A stretch of DNA of 64,000 nt from Anaeromyxobacter sp. Fw109-5 (GTDB taxonomy: Bacteria; Myxococcota; Myxococcia; Myxococcales; Anaeromyxobacteraceae), in assembly GCF_000017505.1 (NCBI RefSeq), contig NC_009675.1, forward strand, positions 3,109,001 to 3,173,000, written 5' to 3'. Under the pieces are notes generated by a model. That model was not told the origin of the DNA and ran no database searches. It saw only the letters and a list, made by a program, of their open reading frames with translations. Positions 20,851-28,863 of the stretch are shown one piece after another (within the stretch, counting starts at the first letter, position 1; the number at the start of each line of letters is the position of its first letter). A program made the position numbers and the translations under genes.

Positions 20851-21771
20851 TCAGCCGAGCTGCGCCGCGGCCAGCAGCTCACCACTGCGCTCGCGCGCCC
20901 TGGCGAGGTCCGACTCGTACTTGAGGACGAGGTTCAGGGTGTCGTCGAGCAGCGCGGGATCGAGCTCCGTCGCGTTCAGCACGGCGAGCGCCCGAATCCA
21001 GTCGAGCGTCTCGGAGATGGACGGCGCCTTCTTGAGGTCCAGGGCGCGGAGCTTGGCGACCGCCGCGACGACCGCGCGCGAGAGCGCCTCCGCCGCGTCA
21101 GGCACCTTCGCCCTCACGATCGCGAGCTCGCGCTCCTTCGAGGGGAAGTCGATGTGCAGGTGGAGGCAGCGCCGCTTGAGCGCGTCGGAGAGATCGCGCG
21201 CGGCGTTGGAGGTCAGCACCACGCGCGGCACCTGGCGCGCCCGCACGGTGCCGAGCTCCGGCACCGTCACCGTCCACTCCGAGAGCACCTCCAGCAGGAA
21301 CGCCTCGAGCTCGGGATCCGCCTTGTCGATCTCGTCCACCAGCAGGAGCGCGGGCTCCGCGCTCGTGATGGCGCGCAGCACCGGGCGCGGCACGAGGAAG
21401 CGCTCGCTGAAGAAGACGTTCCCCTCCCCCGCGATCCGGTCCGCGGCCTCGGCGAGCGACCCGGCGCCGGACACCGCCTCGCCGATCCGCTCGCGCAGGA
21501 GCTGGGTGAAGAGGAGCTGCTTCGCGTACTCCCACTCGTACAGCGCCTTCGACTCGTCGAGCCCCTCGTAGCACTGGAGCCGGACGAGCGCGCGCCCGGA
21601 GGCCTGCGCGAAGGCGCGCGCCAGCTCGGTCTTCCCCACGCCCGCAGGACCCTCGACCAGGATGGGCTTCTCCAGCCGATCCGCGAGGAACACGGCGGTC
21701 GCGATGTCCCGGGACGGGAGGTAGCCGGCGCGGGCGAGCTTCTCGGAGACGTCCTCGATGTCGACGAACAT
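20851..21771 (-). CDS. MoxR-type AAA+ ATPase
   Basis: 306 residues from ATG 21771 (GAGGG a few bases upstream). Walker A G-P-A-G-V-G-K-T is at about 42-49 and Walker B L-L-L-V-D-E-I-D at about 135-142. The L-T-S-N-A-A-R-D-L-S-D-A-L-K-R-R-C sequence carries sensor 1 and the arginine finger. MoxR ATPases act as chaperones that insert metals or mature partner proteins, usually next to a VWA-domain gene. No VWA gene lies beside it here; the gene on its 3' side is the convergent metallophosphoesterase. Its partner must therefore be elsewhere or it works alone. Confidence 0.88.
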   Translation of the reverse strand: MFVDIEDVSEKLARAGYLPSRDIATAVFLADRLEKPILVEGPAGVGKTELARAFAQASGRALVRLQCYEGLDESKALYEWEYAKQLLFTQLLRERIGEAVSGAGSLAEAADRIAGEGNVFFSERFLVPRPVLRAITSAEPALLLVDEIDKADPELEAFLLEVLSEWTVTVPELGTVRARQVPRVVLTSNAARDLSDALKRRCLHLHIDFPSKERELAIVRAKVPDAAEALSRAVVAAVAKLRALDLKKAPSISETLDWIRALAVLNATELDPALLDDTLNLVLKYESDLARARERSGELLAAAQLG

Positions 21772-22031
21772 GAGCCCTCGACGCGCCGCACCGGCGCTCC
21801 TGCGCCTCATTCGTAAGAGCCGGCGCCCGCGCGGTCGAGCCTCCACCGGTCGCATTCGCCCGGGTTTGCCGTACCCTGGCGTTGTCCCGCACCGTCGCTT
21901 TTACAGCGACGTCCCGGCGTGGGGCTCCGTAACATGCCGCAACCACTACACCTACGCGCTGCATCGGCTCGGCACGGGGATTGTAGTCTGGGATCCACGA
22001 GTCCCGCCGGAGGCCGGCCAAGGACCCTGCC
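21772..22031. other. Divergent intergenic region (moxR and short plus-strand transcript)
   Basis: No gene seen. The region should hold promoters for both sides. A perfect 7-bp hairpin (CGTCGCT, TTTAC, AGCGACG) lies at about 21894-21912. On the plus strand CGGCACGGGGATTGTA (21970-21985) matches the sigma-54 -24/-12 consensus (TGGCACR-N4-TTGCW) except for the first T and the C of the -12 GC. This is suggestive but not convincing. Confidence 0.4.
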
Positions 22032-22166
22032 ATGAAGAATCTCCAGCCAAAGACTCGAAGCCGCAGGGCCCGCCTCCCGTATCACGTCCAAGTCGAAGCG
22101 AGGTCGGTCGCTCGACTCCTCCCCCCGCCGTTCGTCTCCTGTGAGGCGTCTGGCGGAACGTCCTAG
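22032..22166 (+). CDS. Possible 44-residue basic small protein (or structured RNA)
   Basis: ATG at 22032 with AGGA about eight bases upstream; 44 codons to a TAG. The product begins M-K-N-L-Q-P-K-T-R-S-R-R-A-R-L and is strongly basic at the N-terminus, with L-L-P-P-P-F-V-S-C near the end. About a quarter of its codons end in A or T, clearly more than in surrounding genes, so it is either atypical or not translated. Transcription on this strand is supported by the terminator just downstream at 22188-22233. I do not recognise the family. If the reading frame is not used, the same interval is a candidate small RNA. Confidence 0.4.
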   Translation: MKNLQPKTRSRRARLPYHVQVEARSVARLLPPPFVSCEASGGTS

Positions 22167-22187
22167 TCGGCGCGCCCAGGGGCGCCC

Positions 22188-22233
22188 AAAAGCTGGAGAG
22201 GCCGCGGGGGAGACCCGGCGGCCTCTCGCTTTT
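22188..22233. terminator. Bidirectional intrinsic terminator
   Basis: GAGAGGCCGC (22196-22205) pairs perfectly with GCGGCCTCTC (22218-22227). The stem is extended by AAAAGC on the left and GCTTTT on the right, so both strands have a U-run. It is the only classic rho-independent terminator I found in the window and separates the short plus-strand transcript from the convergent debranching-enzyme gene. Confidence 0.85.
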
Positions 22234-22250
22234 CGAGCCCGGCTCCGACG

Positions 22251-24506
22251 TCACACCTCGATCCGCACGCGAAGCGGTCCGCCCTGCACGTCGATCACCT
22301 CGGCGTACGCCGCCCTCGGCCCTCGCAGGAAGCGCAGCGTCGCTCGCGCGGCGCCCACGCGCACCCCCTCGAGCGTGAGCTCGTCCAGCCAGGGCGGCAG
22401 CCACGGAAACCGCACGTGCAGCGTGTGGGCGTGCGCGTCGGGGAAGAGCCCGAGGACGGCGCGGACGAGCAGCATCCAGGCCGCGGACGACCAGGCCTGC
22501 GGCGAGCAGGCCACCGGATAGTGCACCGGGAAGCGGCCGCCGTCGCGCCCGAGCCCGCAGAAGAGCTCGGGGAACCGGAGGAGCCTGAAGTGCTGCGCCG
22601 CCTGCCACAGCCCGGTGAGCACCTCGCCCGCGCGCTCGACCTCGCCGTACGCGCTCATGCCCATCGCGCACAGCGCGTTGTCGTGCGGCCAGACGGTCCC
22701 GTTGTGGTAGCTCAGCGGGTTGTAGGCCGGCTGGCCCGCCGCGAGCGTCCGGATCCCCCACCCGCTCCACATGCGCTCGCCGAGCAGCGAATCGATCACG
22801 CGGTGCGCGCGGTCCGGGGAGGCGGCTCCGGAGAACAGCAGGTGCCCCGGGTTCGACGTCACGGCGTCCACCTGCCGGCCCTCGCGATCGATCGCGATGG
22901 CGTAGGTGCCCTTCTGCTCCATCCAGAAGTGGGCCTCGACGGCGTCGGCGAGGGTCCGCGCCGACGCCTGCAGCCGGTCCGCCTCCGCGTCGCGACCGAG
23001 GCGCTTGTAGAGCCCCGCCATGCGGCGGCGCGCGTCCACCGCGTAGCCCTGCACCTCCACGAGCGCGATGGGCGGCTCCGCGGGACGGCCGTCCGCGAAG
23101 GGCACGCCGTCGTGGCTGTCCTTCCAGCCCTGGTTGCGGAGCCCCTTCGGCGTGCGGCGCGCGTAGTGGACGAGGCCGCCGCGCGCGGGGTCGACGGCGC
23201 GGTCGAGCCACCCCAGGGCGCGCTCGGCGGCCGGGAGGAGCTCCTCCACGGTCGCGCGATCGGCCGTCCAGCGGTCGTACTCGTCGAGCAGCACGAGGAA
23301 CAGCGGCGTCGCGTCGGCGGAGCCGTAGTACGGCGTGTGCGGCACCTCGCCCGCCGCGGCCATCTCGCCGAACCTCATCTCGTGGGGGATCTTCCCCGGC
23401 TCCTCGTCGCGCTCCGGATCCTCCACCGCGCCCTGCAGCCGCGCGAGGAAGCGGAGCGCGTCCCGCGCCACCTCCGGGACCGCCACCATCGCCTCGAACC
23501 CGGTGATGAGCGCGTCCCGCCCGAAGGGGCAGGTGTACCAGGGGATGCCGGCCGAGATCACGGGCTCGCCGAAGTGGTAGACGCGCAGCGCCTTCAGGTC
23601 CGCGACGGCCTGGCCGAGCGCGAGGTCGAAGAGGTCGTTCGACGAGCGGAAGCCGGTGGCGCCTCGCGCCCACGCGTCGTAGGCCTCGCGCGTCGCGCGG
23701 GAGCGCGCGTCGAAGGACGCGGAGGGACCGCGCGGGATCTCGCGGTCCTCGTCGCGCCCCCGGCGCCCGCCCGCCGGGCCGCGCTCGATCCCCGCCGCGA
23801 CCACGAACGACAGCTCGACCTTGCCGGCGGGCTCGAGGTGGAGATCGACGCGCGCACCCCGCCCGCTCATGCGCGTGAGCCGCGCCGCACCGTCCGCGCG
23901 CAGCCCCTCCACGCGGATCTCCGTCGCGTACCCGCGCCCATCCCGCCCGTCGTAGCGGAGGATCGCCCGGTCCCGCTCGACGCGCGGCAGCTCGTAGGTG
24001 CCGCGCGCGGCACGCTGCGCGCCCCGGATCTCGAAGACGTCGGCGAAGTCCGCCGCCCAGGCCATCTCGAGCCAGAACGCCATCGGGCGATCGAGGAAGT
24101 TCGTCAGGACGATCCGCTCGACGAACACGTCGTCGATGATCTGGTCTCGCCGCAGGTGGACGTAGTTCACCGGCTCGCACCCGAGCAGGTCGCCCTCGTG
24201 CAGGCTCGTGATGGTGAAGTCGATCTGCGCCACGTAGTCGGGCGACACCTGCGAGGACAGGCACAGCGGCGGCCCTCCTCGCACGGCGAGCTTCCACGAG
24301 GACAGGTGACGCGTGTCGGTGAGGAACAGCCCCAGATCGCGCGCGCCCGCCGGCGACACGTCGCCGAGGCGGTTCGCCACCAGGAAGAGGTTGCCGCGCT
24401 TCAGGACGAGCTTGTCGACGCCGGTCGCCTCCGGCTGCGCCGAGGGGTCCGAGTAGCCGAGCAGGTCCTCCGGGCGCGCGCGGGTCACTGCGCGAGCGTC
24501 GTCCAT
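22251..24506 (-). CDS. Amylo-alpha-1,6-glucosidase / glycogen-debranching-type enzyme
   Basis: 751 residues. The N-terminal beta-rich domain (about 30-230; L-K-R-G-N-L-F-L-V-A-N and F-L-T-D-T-R-H-L-S-S-W) is the bacterial GDE_N-type domain. The C-terminal (alpha/alpha)6 toroid (about 280-740) contains G-I-P-W-Y-T-C-P-F-G-R-D-A-L-I-T and S-Y-H-N-G-T-V-W-P-H-D-N-A, typical of GDE_C/GH15-like hydrolases. Expected to cleave alpha-1,6 branch links of glycogen or related glucans in the cytoplasm; no signal peptide. Start ATG 24506 overlaps the end of the upstream glycosyltransferase by 22 bp, so the two form an operon that probably makes or turns over a storage or protective glucan. Confidence 0.85.
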   Translation of the reverse strand: MDDARAVTRARPEDLLGYSDPSAQPEATGVDKLVLKRGNLFLVANRLGDVSPAGARDLGLFLTDTRHLSSWKLAVRGGPPLCLSSQVSPDYVAQIDFTITSLHEGDLLGCEPVNYVHLRRDQIIDDVFVERIVLTNFLDRPMAFWLEMAWAADFADVFEIRGAQRAARGTYELPRVERDRAILRYDGRDGRGYATEIRVEGLRADGAARLTRMSGRGARVDLHLEPAGKVELSFVVAAGIERGPAGGRRGRDEDREIPRGPSASFDARSRATREAYDAWARGATGFRSSNDLFDLALGQAVADLKALRVYHFGEPVISAGIPWYTCPFGRDALITGFEAMVAVPEVARDALRFLARLQGAVEDPERDEEPGKIPHEMRFGEMAAAGEVPHTPYYGSADATPLFLVLLDEYDRWTADRATVEELLPAAERALGWLDRAVDPARGGLVHYARRTPKGLRNQGWKDSHDGVPFADGRPAEPPIALVEVQGYAVDARRRMAGLYKRLGRDAEADRLQASARTLADAVEAHFWMEQKGTYAIAIDREGRQVDAVTSNPGHLLFSGAASPDRAHRVIDSLLGERMWSGWGIRTLAAGQPAYNPLSYHNGTVWPHDNALCAMGMSAYGEVERAGEVLTGLWQAAQHFRLLRFPELFCGLGRDGGRFPVHYPVACSPQAWSSAAWMLLVRAVLGLFPDAHAHTLHVRFPWLPPWLDELTLEGVRVGAARATLRFLRGPRAAYAEVIDVQGGPLRVRIEV

Positions 24507-25564
24507 CCGTCCTCCGCCCCGGCAGCGGCCGCCCCGGCGCGCCCGCGCGCGCGGGCGGCGATCGCGGCCCGGTACACCGCGAGATATTCGGCCGCCATCC
24601 GATCCGCACCGAAGCGGCGCCGGGCGCGCGCCTGGATCGCCGCCCGGTCGAGCCTGGCGGCGCGCCGGAAGGCTGCGGCCATGTCGTGCACGCCGCCGAC
24701 GAGGAACCCCGTCCGGCCGTCCTCGACGATCTCGGGAGCCGCGCCGAGCGGGTACGCGATGACCGGGCAGCCCGCCAGCGCGGCCTCGATCATGACGAGC
24801 CCGAACGGCTCCTCCCAGCGCAACGGGACGAGCAGCGCCCGCGAGCGGGCGAAGAGCCGCCGCTTGGCGGCGAGGTCCGCCTCGTCGATCCAGCGCACGT
24901 GGCGGCGACGCAGGGCCGGCCCGAGGACCTCCTCCCTCCAGGCGCTGGGCGCCGCGTCGTCGCCGTGCACCCGCCCGGCGACGGTGATCGGCACCCCCGC
25001 GAGCCCCGCCGCCTCGATCGCGAGCTCCGGGGCCTTGCACCACGCCAGCCGCCCGAGGAAGAACGCCGCGTCGCCGCCGGGGCCGGCGAGCGGGTACAGC
25101 TCGGGCTCCAGGCCGTGGTGGACGACGTCGTGCGGCGGCGGGTCGGCGAGCTCCGCCTGCCGCGCGGAGATGGCCACGAGGCGCACATCGTCGATCCGCG
25201 CGTAGAACCGCGCGAGCGCCGGCTCGTGCGCGTGGTGAAGCGTGTAGACGAGCGGCGGGCCCAGCTCGTCGGCGAAGGCGAGCATGGCCGGCACGTTCGC
25301 GTGGACGATGTCGAAGCCGCCCGCTGCGATCTCCTGCGCCGCGAAGCGGCAGTGCAGGATCTCGGCGTAGGGGTCGGGCGGCCACACGGCCCGCTCGTAC
25401 AGCGCGCGCACGCCGCGGACGCTCGAGTCGCCGGTGGCGAACACCGTCACGTCGTGGCCCGCGCGAGCGAGCGCCCGGGAGAGCGCGTGGACGACGAGCT
25501 CCGTCCCGCCGTAGGCCGGGGGAGGAACGGGGACGAAAGGGGTCGAGACGATCGCGATTCGCAC
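24485..25564 (-). CDS. GT4-type glycosyltransferase
   Basis: 359 residues, GT-B fold. The N-terminus (R-I-A-I-V-S-T-P-F-V-P-V-P-P) and G-G-T-E-L-V-V-H-A-L form the acceptor half. In the donor half, E-P-F-G-L-V-M-I-E-A is the E-x7-E motif of retaining GT4 enzymes, followed by G-C-P-V-I-A-Y-P-L-G-A-A-P-E-I-V and D-G-R-T-G-F-L-V. I chose the GTG at 25564 because it gives the usual family N-terminus; another GTG lies one codon upstream, and neither has a good ribosome site. The sugar donor is unknown. Coupling to a debranching enzyme suggests a role in alpha-glucan metabolism. Confidence 0.85.
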   Translation of the reverse strand: MRIAIVSTPFVPVPPPAYGGTELVVHALSRALARAGHDVTVFATGDSSVRGVRALYERAVWPPDPYAEILHCRFAAQEIAAGGFDIVHANVPAMLAFADELGPPLVYTLHHAHEPALARFYARIDDVRLVAISARQAELADPPPHDVVHHGLEPELYPLAGPGGDAAFFLGRLAWCKAPELAIEAAGLAGVPITVAGRVHGDDAAPSAWREEVLGPALRRRHVRWIDEADLAAKRRLFARSRALLVPLRWEEPFGLVMIEAALAGCPVIAYPLGAAPEIVEDGRTGFLVGGVHDMAAAFRRAARLDRAAIQARARRRFGADRMAAEYLAVYRAAIAARARGRAGAAAAGAEDGWTTLAQ

Positions 25565-25742
25565 CACCTCACGGTAGGGGCTGCCCCGCGACCGGGCCAC
25601 GCACGCGAGCGCGCGCGGCTCCTGGGCGCGCCCGCGCGCCCGGCGGCTCGGCCCCCGGGCGCACGCGGCGACCGCCGTCCGGGGTCGGCGTAGGCGTCCG
25701 GACGACATCCACCACCGCGCGGAGCTTTCCTCGCGCGCCGGT

Positions 25743-25771
25743 TTGGCCCTCGCCCGCCCGGCGGTTACACT
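25743..25771 (+). promoter_or_regulatory. Sigma-70-type promoter of the PilT-like gene
   Basis: -35 TTGGCC (25743-25748), 17-bp spacer, -10 TACACT (25766-25771). Each hexamer matches the consensus at four of six positions. The -10 ends 8 nt before the ATG, so the transcript would start at or next to the start codon. Confidence 0.55.
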
Positions 25772-25779
25772 CGCGGCCC

Positions 25780-26892
25780 ATGGAAGGCCAGGGCCCGCTC
25801 AGCGAGGAGATGTTCCATTCGTTCCTGCAGCTCGCGGTGAAGCGGCAGGCGAGCGACGTGCACTTCGAGGTCGGCTACCCTCCGACGTACCGGGTGTTCG
25901 GCGAGCTGCTCGCCGCCAAGTACCCGGCGCTCACCCACGCGGACACGGAGGCCATCGCGAACTTCGTCCTGCAGGCGCCCGGCTCCGGCTTCGCGCCGCT
26001 CGACTTCCGCGAGGTGGATCGCAGCTACTCGCTGCCCGGGGTCTCGCGCTTCCGCGCCTCCATCTTCAAGCAGCGGGGCAGCTGGGGCGCGGTGATGCGC
26101 ACCATCCCCTTCCAGATCCCAGACTTCGAGACGCTGAACCTGCCGCCGGTGGTCCGCACGATCGCGGAGGCGCGGCGGGGCCTCGTGTGCGTCACCGGCG
26201 CGACCGGGAACGGGAAGTCCACCACCATCGCCGCGCTCATCAACTACATCATCCAGCAGGAGCGTCTGCACGTCGTCGCGGTGGAGGATCCGATCGAGTT
26301 CATCTTCCCGGGCGGGAAGGGGCTCGTCATCCAGCGTGAGGTGGGGTCGGACACGGCGAGCTACACCGACGCGCTGCGCGCGGCGCTGCGGCAGGACCCG
26401 GACATCATCATGGTGGGCGAGCTGCGCGACCGCGAGGCGGCCGACATCTGCCTCAAGGCCGCCGAGACGGGGCACCTCGTCATCACCTCGCTCCACACGC
26501 CCGACGTGCCCCGCGCCATCGGCCGCCTCGTCGGGCTGTTCCCCGCCGAGGAGCAGGACACGGTCCGCGCCCGGCTGGCGGACAACCTCCAGGCCGTCGT
26601 CGCGCTGCGGCTCCTCATGCGCGCCGACGCGGCCGGGCTCATGCCCGCGGTGGAGGCGCTCCTCGCGACGAGCACCGTGCGCGAGCTGATCCGCGACGGC
26701 TCGAAGGTCAACGAGCTCAAGACCTACATGGAGACGGCCGGCTCCGATCTGGGGATGAACAGCTTCGACCAGTACCTGTACCGGCTGCACGAGTCGAAGC
26801 ACATCTCCCTCGACACAGCGCTCGCCAACGCCACGAACCGCGCCGACCTCGAGCGCCGCATCCTGATGGAGACGGGGGGCCGCACCGCGTGA
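25780..26892 (+). CDS. PilT/PilU-like type IV pilus motor ATPase
   Basis: 370 residues; secretion-ATPase superfamily that drives pilus retraction in the cytoplasm. Walker A is G-A-T-G-N-G-K-S-T (140-148), with Asn where PilT usually has Ser. The Asp box is V-A-V-E-D-P-I-E-F. Walker B is D-I-I-M-V-G-E-L-R-D (208-217), and the His box lies in T-G-H-L-V-I-T-S-L-H-T. The A-I-R-N-L-I-R-E motif of PilT is changed to T-V-R-E-L-I-R-D, so this may be a PilU-like paralogue rather than the main retraction motor. The next gene begins inside its stop codon (GTGA), coupling it to a PilZ-like protein. Confidence 0.88.
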   Translation: MEGQGPLSEEMFHSFLQLAVKRQASDVHFEVGYPPTYRVFGELLAAKYPALTHADTEAIANFVLQAPGSGFAPLDFREVDRSYSLPGVSRFRASIFKQRGSWGAVMRTIPFQIPDFETLNLPPVVRTIAEARRGLVCVTGATGNGKSTTIAALINYIIQQERLHVVAVEDPIEFIFPGGKGLVIQREVGSDTASYTDALRAALRQDPDIIMVGELRDREAADICLKAAETGHLVITSLHTPDVPRAIGRLVGLFPAEEQDTVRARLADNLQAVVALRLLMRADAAGLMPAVEALLATSTVRELIRDGSKVNELKTYMETAGSDLGMNSFDQYLYRLHESKHISLDTALANATNRADLERRILMETGGRTA

Positions 26893-27794
26893 CCCTGGCC
26901 GCGCCAGCGGCGTCGCGCGTCCTCGTGGTCGGCTCGGACGCGGACGTCTCGATCGCGCTCCACCTGCACCTCGAGCGGGCGGGCTACGCGATCCATTGCA
27001 TGCCGGGCCCGACCGAGCTCGAGGCGATCGTGCGCGCCGTGGCGCCGCACGTGCTCGTCCTGCTCCTGCCCGCGGCGCCCGACGGCAGCTGGGGCCCGGC
27101 CCTCACCACGGCGGCGAACGCCGCCAGGGTCGGAGTGCGCGTGGTGATGGTGGCGCCCTCCCGCGAGGTGGTCGAGCCGCTCGCGGCGGTCGCCGGCGCG
27201 GAGCGCGCGCTGGCGCGCGCCGAGGTGCTCTCGCGGCCGCTCGTCGTGGTGGAGCGCACCATCGGGGTGGCGCCGCCCGGCGCGCTGGGCACCGCCCCTC
27301 CGCCGCCCCGCCCCGCCCCGGCAGCGGCGGCCCTCGCCGCGCCGTCGCCGCAGAGCCTCCTCGACGCGGGCGGCCCGCTCGCCGCGCCGCGCCAGCGGAC
27401 GAAGCCCGTCGATCTCATGGCGCTCATCGACGAGGAGCTCGTCGACGAGCCGCGCTCGCGCCCCCTGCCGACGCGCGTCGAGGTCACCGTGAGCCTCGTG
27501 TCCGAGCACAACTTCTACGTGGGGCCGACCCGGCGGGTGGACTCCGGCGGCGTGTTCATCGCGACCGCCCTCCCCCCCGCCGTGGGCACGCGCCTCCAGG
27601 TCCGGCTCGGCCTCGCCGACGGGCGCAAGATCGACCTCGAGGGCGAGGTCGCCTTCGTGCGCGAGAAGAGCGCGACCATCGGCCGCCAGCCCACCGGCTG
27701 CGGCGTGAAGCTCCTCGGCCTGCCGGGCTGGGCGGTGGACGCGATCGACCGGTTCGTGCTGGCGCGCCAGCCGATCGTGTACGCGCCGCAGTAG
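26889..27794 (+). CDS. Degenerate receiver fused to a PilZ-like domain
   Basis: 301 residues. Residues about 9-125 resemble a receiver (V-L-V-V-G-S-D-A-D at the start) but lack the phosphorylation Asp, which falls in V-L-L-L-P-A-A-P-D-G. A Pro/Ala linker covers about 130-185. A PilZ-like domain (about 195-295) follows, with the G-G-V-F-I stretch characteristic of the myxobacterial PilZ-like group. The canonical c-di-GMP motifs (R-x-x-x-R and D/N-x-S-x-x-G) are altered to T-R-R-V-D-S-G-G, so nucleotide binding is uncertain. The GTG start overlaps the stop of the PilT-like gene, so the protein probably regulates that motor. Confidence 0.75.
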   Translation: MTLAAPAASRVLVVGSDADVSIALHLHLERAGYAIHCMPGPTELEAIVRAVAPHVLVLLLPAAPDGSWGPALTTAANAARVGVRVVMVAPSREVVEPLAAVAGAERALARAEVLSRPLVVVERTIGVAPPGALGTAPPPPRPAPAAAALAAPSPQSLLDAGGPLAAPRQRTKPVDLMALIDEELVDEPRSRPLPTRVEVTVSLVSEHNFYVGPTRRVDSGGVFIATALPPAVGTRLQVRLGLADGRKIDLEGEVAFVREKSATIGRQPTGCGVKLLGLPGWAVDAIDRFVLARQPIVYAPQ

Positions 27795-27823
27795 GGCGCG
27801 GCGGCCCGGCGCCGACCGCCGGA

Positions 27824-28738
27824 TCACGCCGGCGAGCCGCGGGGCGCGATCGCCTGCGTCCTCTCGCCCGGATCCTCGTCGCCCGTCCGAAGCTTCGCTT
27901 CGACCGCGAGCAGCCCGTGGCGGTGGAGCTCGCGCAGCCGCTCGGCGACGTGCGGCTCCTTGCGGGCCATGGCCGCGACGCGCGCGGCGAGCGACCGCGG
28001 GGGCGGCGCGAGCGCGTCCCGCAGGAACGCGGCGACCCCCACGTGATCCAGGATCTCGCCCCCGCACGCAGAGACGATCAGCCCGCGGACGCCCTCGGGC
28101 GCGAGGCGCGCCGCGAAGAGGTCGCGGGAGTAGGTCTGGACGCGGACGAGCGGAAGGCGGAGGACGGGGATGCGCTTCAGGTATCCGGCCAGCAGCTCCG
28201 ACCTCCAGCTCGCGTGCCCGAGCACGATCCGGCCGAGCTCGTGCGCGAGGACGAACGCGAAGACGTCCCGGCGCGCCTCGAGCCCGTCGAGCCCGCCGAA
28301 CAGGCGGTCCCCCAGCACGATGGCGCGCGGCCCGTCCCGGCCGAGCGCGATCGCGTCGGAGAGGCCGACCGAGGACAGCGTCGTGACGTACAGCGCCGGC
28401 TCGGCGATCCCCAGGGTCCGGCACTGCCGCCGGAGCACCTCGTGGAGCTGCGGCAGCTGGTCGGGGCCGGCGCGGACGGCGTTCTCGTGGATGAGCATCC
28501 ACCGGGCGAGGCGGAGGAACCCGAGCAGCGGCAGCACCAGGACCGCGGCCAGCGCGACGAGGCGCACCCGGGCCATGGCCGCCGCCGCGCGCGGGTGCGA
28601 GGAGAGCCAGCCGGGCGCCAGCAGGATCACCGCCACCGCCGCGGCGACGATCGCGAGGTTCGCCGCCACGGAGAGGATGACGACGCGACGCTCGCGCGGA
28701 TGCCGAACCTGCGACAGGTCGATGGACGCGGCGCCCAT
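27824..28738 (-). CDS. M48-like membrane protein with missing zinc ligands
   Basis: 304 residues. Two N-terminal membrane segments (about 20-42 and 58-80) and the surrounding sequence match M48/HtpX-type metallopeptidases, including L-A-H-E-L-G-R-I-V-L-G-H. The active-site HExxH reads H-E-L-G-R (166-170), so the second zinc-binding His is Arg. The downstream third-ligand region (Y-S-R-D-L-F-A-A-R-L) also lacks the expected E-x-x-A-D. Two changes make a working zinc protease unlikely. It may instead bind proteins or lipids, or have become a regulator. The start is ATG 28738, 125 bp after prfB; it may be the last gene of that operon. The C-terminus is charged and cytoplasmic. Confidence 0.7.
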   Translation of the reverse strand: MGAASIDLSQVRHPRERRVVILSVAANLAIVAAAVAVILLAPGWLSSHPRAAAAMARVRLVALAAVLVLPLLGFLRLARWMLIHENAVRAGPDQLPQLHEVLRRQCRTLGIAEPALYVTTLSSVGLSDAIALGRDGPRAIVLGDRLFGGLDGLEARRDVFAFVLAHELGRIVLGHASWRSELLAGYLKRIPVLRLPLVRVQTYSRDLFAARLAPEGVRGLIVSACGGEILDHVGVAAFLRDALAPPPRSLAARVAAMARKEPHVAERLRELHRHGLLAVEAKLRTGDEDPGERTQAIAPRGSPA

Positions 28739-28863
28739 CGCTCCCCCCTGCCCGCAGTCTACGCCCGCGGCGGCCAGGGAGGACGGGCGCTGCCGCCGCG
28801 TGCGCCTCGGCGCGAGCGGCCTGAGGTCGCACGCCGCCGGGGCAGGTGCCCGGGGCCGCCCGC

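Noticed and set aside
15336-20924. 1862-codon plus-strand open frame
   Set aside because: Mirror of the coiled-coil gene's Glu/Ala/Arg codons, giving Leu/Arg repeats. It also runs through the real plus-strand genes in the wrong frame.
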